Source: Papilionanthe hookeriana x Papilionanthe teres (lineage: Eukaryota > Streptophyta > Magnoliopsida > Asparagales > Orchidaceae). From it: a stretch of DNA of 64,000 nucleotides. The position numbers and the translations under genes are program-made. Under the pieces are notes generated by a model. That model searched no databases, was not told the DNA's origin, and saw nothing but the letters and a program-made list of their open reading frames with translations. The stretch covers positions 77,275,877-77,339,876 of the forward strand of contig CM040426.1 in the NCBI GenBank assembly GCA_022702705.1, read 5' to 3'. Positions within the stretch are counted from its first letter, which is position 1. Each line of letters begins with the position of its first letter. Shown here piece by piece: positions 60,650 to 64,000 of this stretch.

Positions 60650-62730
60650 ATGTTTTGTATTTTGAAAAAGGGGTCGCCTAACAGAAGTTGTCTGCGAAAT
60701 TTTTATTTAATTTAAATAAATAATTTGAAAGGTAGTATTTAATTTTTGAAAATAATTTTAAATTTGAAGATTTTAAGATATGAAATCAAACCGATCTCAC
60801 ATCCCAAATAGTTTACATAAACGAGCACCGCACCACAAACCGTGTATCTATCCCGAAGGATAGGCACACTCGCTCGATGATGGGGCTCAATTAAATAAAC
60901 TAGAAGATTTGTGACATCCGTTTGGTCCGCGAACCAATTTTATGTGCCGACAAATTCCCCGCCTAATATGAAAACATTAAACAGGGTTTATATTACTCAG
61001 GTTCTTTAGAATTCCCTATAAGGGCAAGCCCCTATAGTTAATTACATCTTAAGTGACGGGAATCACCTAAGAAAACTCTCGATAATAATCAATAATTCTG
61101 CTCTCAAGAATTTTAAAGTTTAAGTTCTCAAAGGATTGGATTTTGGAATTTCAATAGGGAATGGATCAAGTTTGGAAGATTTTGTTTTGGAAATTCAAAG
61201 GAAGAAAAGTAGGAGAAATTACAGATTCGAAGCGAACTTCGGTAATTTCCCGACTATCCTATTGTTTGGCTTGAATTTAGGAAAGTCCTAATGTCTTTTT
61301 AATGTTTTGATTTTGTCAATTTTAATTAATTAGGGCTTATATTTATATGATAGAATCATACAAATAACCTCGAAGATGTGAGGGTTTATGTCGTATCGAC
61401 GACTACCTCGGAATCCTAAGACCGGTTAGGGCTTAATTTGCAATGCAAATGCCTAACGAAGAGTCGAGGATTTATGTTGCATTAGTGCAAACTACCTCGA
61501 AGTCCTATGGGTTTGTTATTTAATTCTAGGAAAGTTTTACTCGAAGTAGACTCGAGTTTTGCTGATGACGATGGCCGTGCTGCCCACCACGCTCCGAGCT
61601 CCTTGTTGTTGCAGAGGTTTAGTTTTAGAAGTCATAAATTAGGGGATGAGAAAAGTGTTTTGGTTTAGAGAAAATCTCAATTTCTAAGTGTTTTTTTTTT
61701 GTATTTTAATTAAAACAAATCTTAAAGTTGATTATAACGACACCGGTTAAGATCCCACGGTTCCATCCTTCCGGCATCAATATTTTTATCGGATTCACTT
61801 AGTCTAGATGAATTTGCTAAACTCAACTAAATGAGTTCCACACTTTCATCTGCACCGTGGAAATCCCGTTAGCAACACGTAGGTTACATCATCCGAGGTA
61901 TTCCCGATCATCCAACAAGAAGTTTTAATTTAGTTGTAATTGTAGTTTTGTGTTCTGTTTGTGATTAAATTTTGAGTTGTTTTATATTTTGGAATGTTGT
62001 GGCGGTGAATTTTATCTTGCGATGACTTTTAATTTAGTTTTGGTTTCAGTTTTAGGGACTATCCTAAAGGTGTGGGTTTTCATGCAACAATTGTTTATCA
62101 TGCAAGAAAAAGTAAGTGCGATGCAATTAAAGAAATTGCAACAATGTAAATTGCAATAAAATAAAAGCGTACTCGGAGGGTCTTCCCGTCATCCCAAGCC
62201 GCACTTAAGACACAATTAGAGCATTTAAGCAAGTTCCTAGGTAAAGCTAAGGGAAGGTTTATGGTTTTCTACCAAGTTCCTAATCCTATAGCTAGTCATT
62301 TCCTATGACGTCTATGTTCCTTGTGTTTTGGTTTGAGGACGATTTTCTTCATCAAAGAATAATTAAGTTCAATTGTTCTTATGAACATCCTATTATATCG
62401 AGGAAGTGCTTAAGACAAATCTTAAACATCTTTTCAATATTTCTAGGATTGTTTTAAGTCCAAATGAATTTAATTATAAAAATGAATTAATCGCCCGGGA
62501 ATTCAAGTTTTGTTGTTATCTTGCTCAGTGAACTAGGACATTTGAATATCCTATAGATGAAGTAACATTTCATTTAACGTTCGTTTAGGAGTTATGATAA
62601 CCAAAGCTCTCGAGGGCAAATTGGTGTTTCAAATGGTTTATGATTTAGTTTAACTTTAGTTAAAGGTTTTAAATTTGGAATAGCGTTCAAGTTGCTTCAT
62701 ATTTAATTTCTTTATGTCTTAGGTGATGTT
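60650..62730. other. Unclassified DNA, no supported gene
   Basis: AT-rich with a few GC-richer patches (for example 61375-61620, with repeated ACTACCTCG(G/A)A(A/G)TCCTA words). The frame at 61977-62159 is not recognised. Confidence 0.4.
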
Positions 62731-63020
62731 ATTTAATTCAATTTAATTTAACTTTAATTTAATTTAATTTAATTTTAATTTTAATTTAATTTTATTTAAT
62801 TTAACATGTTTTAATTTAATTTAACTTAATTTAATTTAATTTGTTTTAATTTAATTTAATTTAATTTAATTTAATTTAATTTATTTATTTAATTTAATTT
62901 AATTTAATTTTTCATTTAATTTAACTTAATTAATCTTTAATTTAATTTAATTTGATTTAATTTAATTTAATTCAATTTGATTTATTTAATTTAATTTAAT
63001 TTTAATTTAATTTATTTTTT
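62731..63020. repeat. TTTAA-type pentanucleotide repeat
   Basis: Nearly 300 bp of TTTAA/ATTTA units with scattered point changes and phase breaks (TTTAAC, TTTTAA, TTTGA). Confidence 0.95.
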
Positions 63021-64000
63021 AACTTTAATTGAAATTTTAAAAGAGTTTAATAATTCAACTTTAGTTTAATGATTAAGTCCTTTAATATTTTAAATTTGAA
63101 TTATCATTTTAATTAAGAATTAAATATTAATGAGATGACTAATTTAGGGATTTTTAAATTAAAGAATAAATCTCTCCCTAACAATATCCCTATTTTAATA
63201 GTTTCAATCTTACTATTCTTCCCAAATTTAATCAATTATTTAATTAAGGTTTATTTCAATTATTTTAAATTATTTAATGGGTTCCTACCCTTTTAATTAT
63301 TTAAATTTCAATCATCCAAATCAGATTAAGATCAAATATTTTACTTGTTAATTTTATTAAACCTAAAGTTTTAATTAAGGGTTAAAATTTTAATTACCAT
63401 TTTGCCCTTTAAGCTTAATAATTTCATAACTCACTAAATTGAGCTTAAAAGCACTTGAAATTTTTATTTGACTTCACTCATATGTCAATAAAGACATGAG
63501 AGGAGAAAATGTGATTTTTCTGTATTTAATTTATTTATATAATTATTTTTGGTAGAAAATAGAGATTTTCAAGGAAAATTTAATAACATAACCAAGGAAA
63601 AATTTCTGTCCTTAAGAAAATTAGGGGACATTCCTAATGACCAGAGGACCATTTGGACCAATTTTGGTGATTTTTTGAATTATATTATTTTTATTATAAT
63701 TATTTTAAGTTTTGGAGTGTTAATTAATTTAAAAATAAAATAAAGGTTGAAAAATGAATTTTATATTTTTCAAAAATCTCTCTGATATCAAGGAAATCAG
63801 AGAATCAATTTTTGCAATTTTCCGATTTTTCTATGATTTATTATAATTATTTTAGTGAAAATGCTAGAAAATACATTTTTTTAATTTTAAAATTACCCTA
63901 GGGCTTTAAAATTTAATATCTCATTAAATAGACCTAAGAAAAATATGGGGTTTGTTCCTAAGTGATTAAAATTCAAAATATGACATTTTGGTGAATTTTA
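63021..64000. other. AT-rich DNA, nothing recognised
   Basis: Many TTTAA-like words continue at lower density. The frame at 63549-63743 is AT-biased with no recognised domain. Confidence 0.4.

Larger units (their letters stand above)
58060..64000 (+). mobile_element. Long unclassified repeat, probably part of an LTR retrotransposon inserted in the Athila LTR
   Basis: Begins at the broken Athila LTR with TGTTGGCATC and runs to the window's end. The order is a 150-bp tandem array, an AT-rich TATA zone (about 58613-58675), a CT-rich GC-rich leader-like stretch, a hairpin-rich zone (about 59546-60640), then AT-rich DNA with TTTAA repeats. No gag, pol or standard primer site was found. Strand is assigned only from the TATA-then-CT-leader order. 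The right half (60650-64000) may belong to something else. Confidence 0.35.

Noticed and set aside
1..64000. tRNA, rRNA, CRISPR or bacterial operon features
   Set aside because: None was seen. The only tRNA-like signals are the SINE boxes and retrotransposon primer sites.

Overview
The window looks like nuclear DNA from a flowering plant, most likely a monocot. The evidence is a GC-rich intronless plant PDX1 gene in AT-rich surroundings, a ten-exon plastid-type carrier gene with plant splice sites, RTE-clade LINEs, Athila and Tat-like Ty3/gypsy elements, and MITEs in introns. There is no sign of bacterial, organellar or CRISPR sequence. I cannot name the species. Only two cellular genes can be supported; transposable elements and their remnants fill much of the rest.

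Layout. 1-4242: a 33-bp minisatellite and old unclassified repeats, including a decayed ORF. 4243-12021: a minus-strand, apparently non-autonomous Tat-like LTR element holding a gag fragment, three unrelated tandem arrays (65, 44 and 49 bp), a TIR element and an opposite-facing solo LTR with a 5-bp target duplication. 13242-14177: PDX1, the synthase subunit of pyridoxal 5'-phosphate synthase, with a G-box upstream. 15121-26027: intergenic DNA with four copies of one RTE LINE family. 27696-41646: a chloroplast/mitochondrial carrier gene (377 aa, envelope ADP/ATP or PAPS carrier type). Its large introns hold MITEs, a SINE-like sequence, simple repeats and a nearly full-length antisense LINE. 43889-45725: another LINE copy. 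45953-48092: a diverged Athila-type LTR. 49795-58059: a minus-strand Athila element with two LTRs, a tRNA-Asp-type primer site and a gag frame broken only by stop codons. 58060-64000: a long unclassified repeat, probably part of a younger element inserted into the outer Athila LTR. It has a 150-bp tandem array, a promoter-like zone and an extended series of hairpins, then AT-rich DNA with a long TTTAA-type repeat.

The two cellular genes have no evident functional link: one makes vitamin B6 in the cytosol, the other is probably a nucleotide exchanger in a plastid membrane. The most unusual signal is the hairpin series at about 59546-60410. It includes four evenly spaced 22-nt hairpins whose arms differ in sequence yet remain paired, plus two adjacent stem-loops with the same loop on different stems. 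This suggests selection on RNA or DNA structure inside the repeat. All alignments and counts were made by eye.
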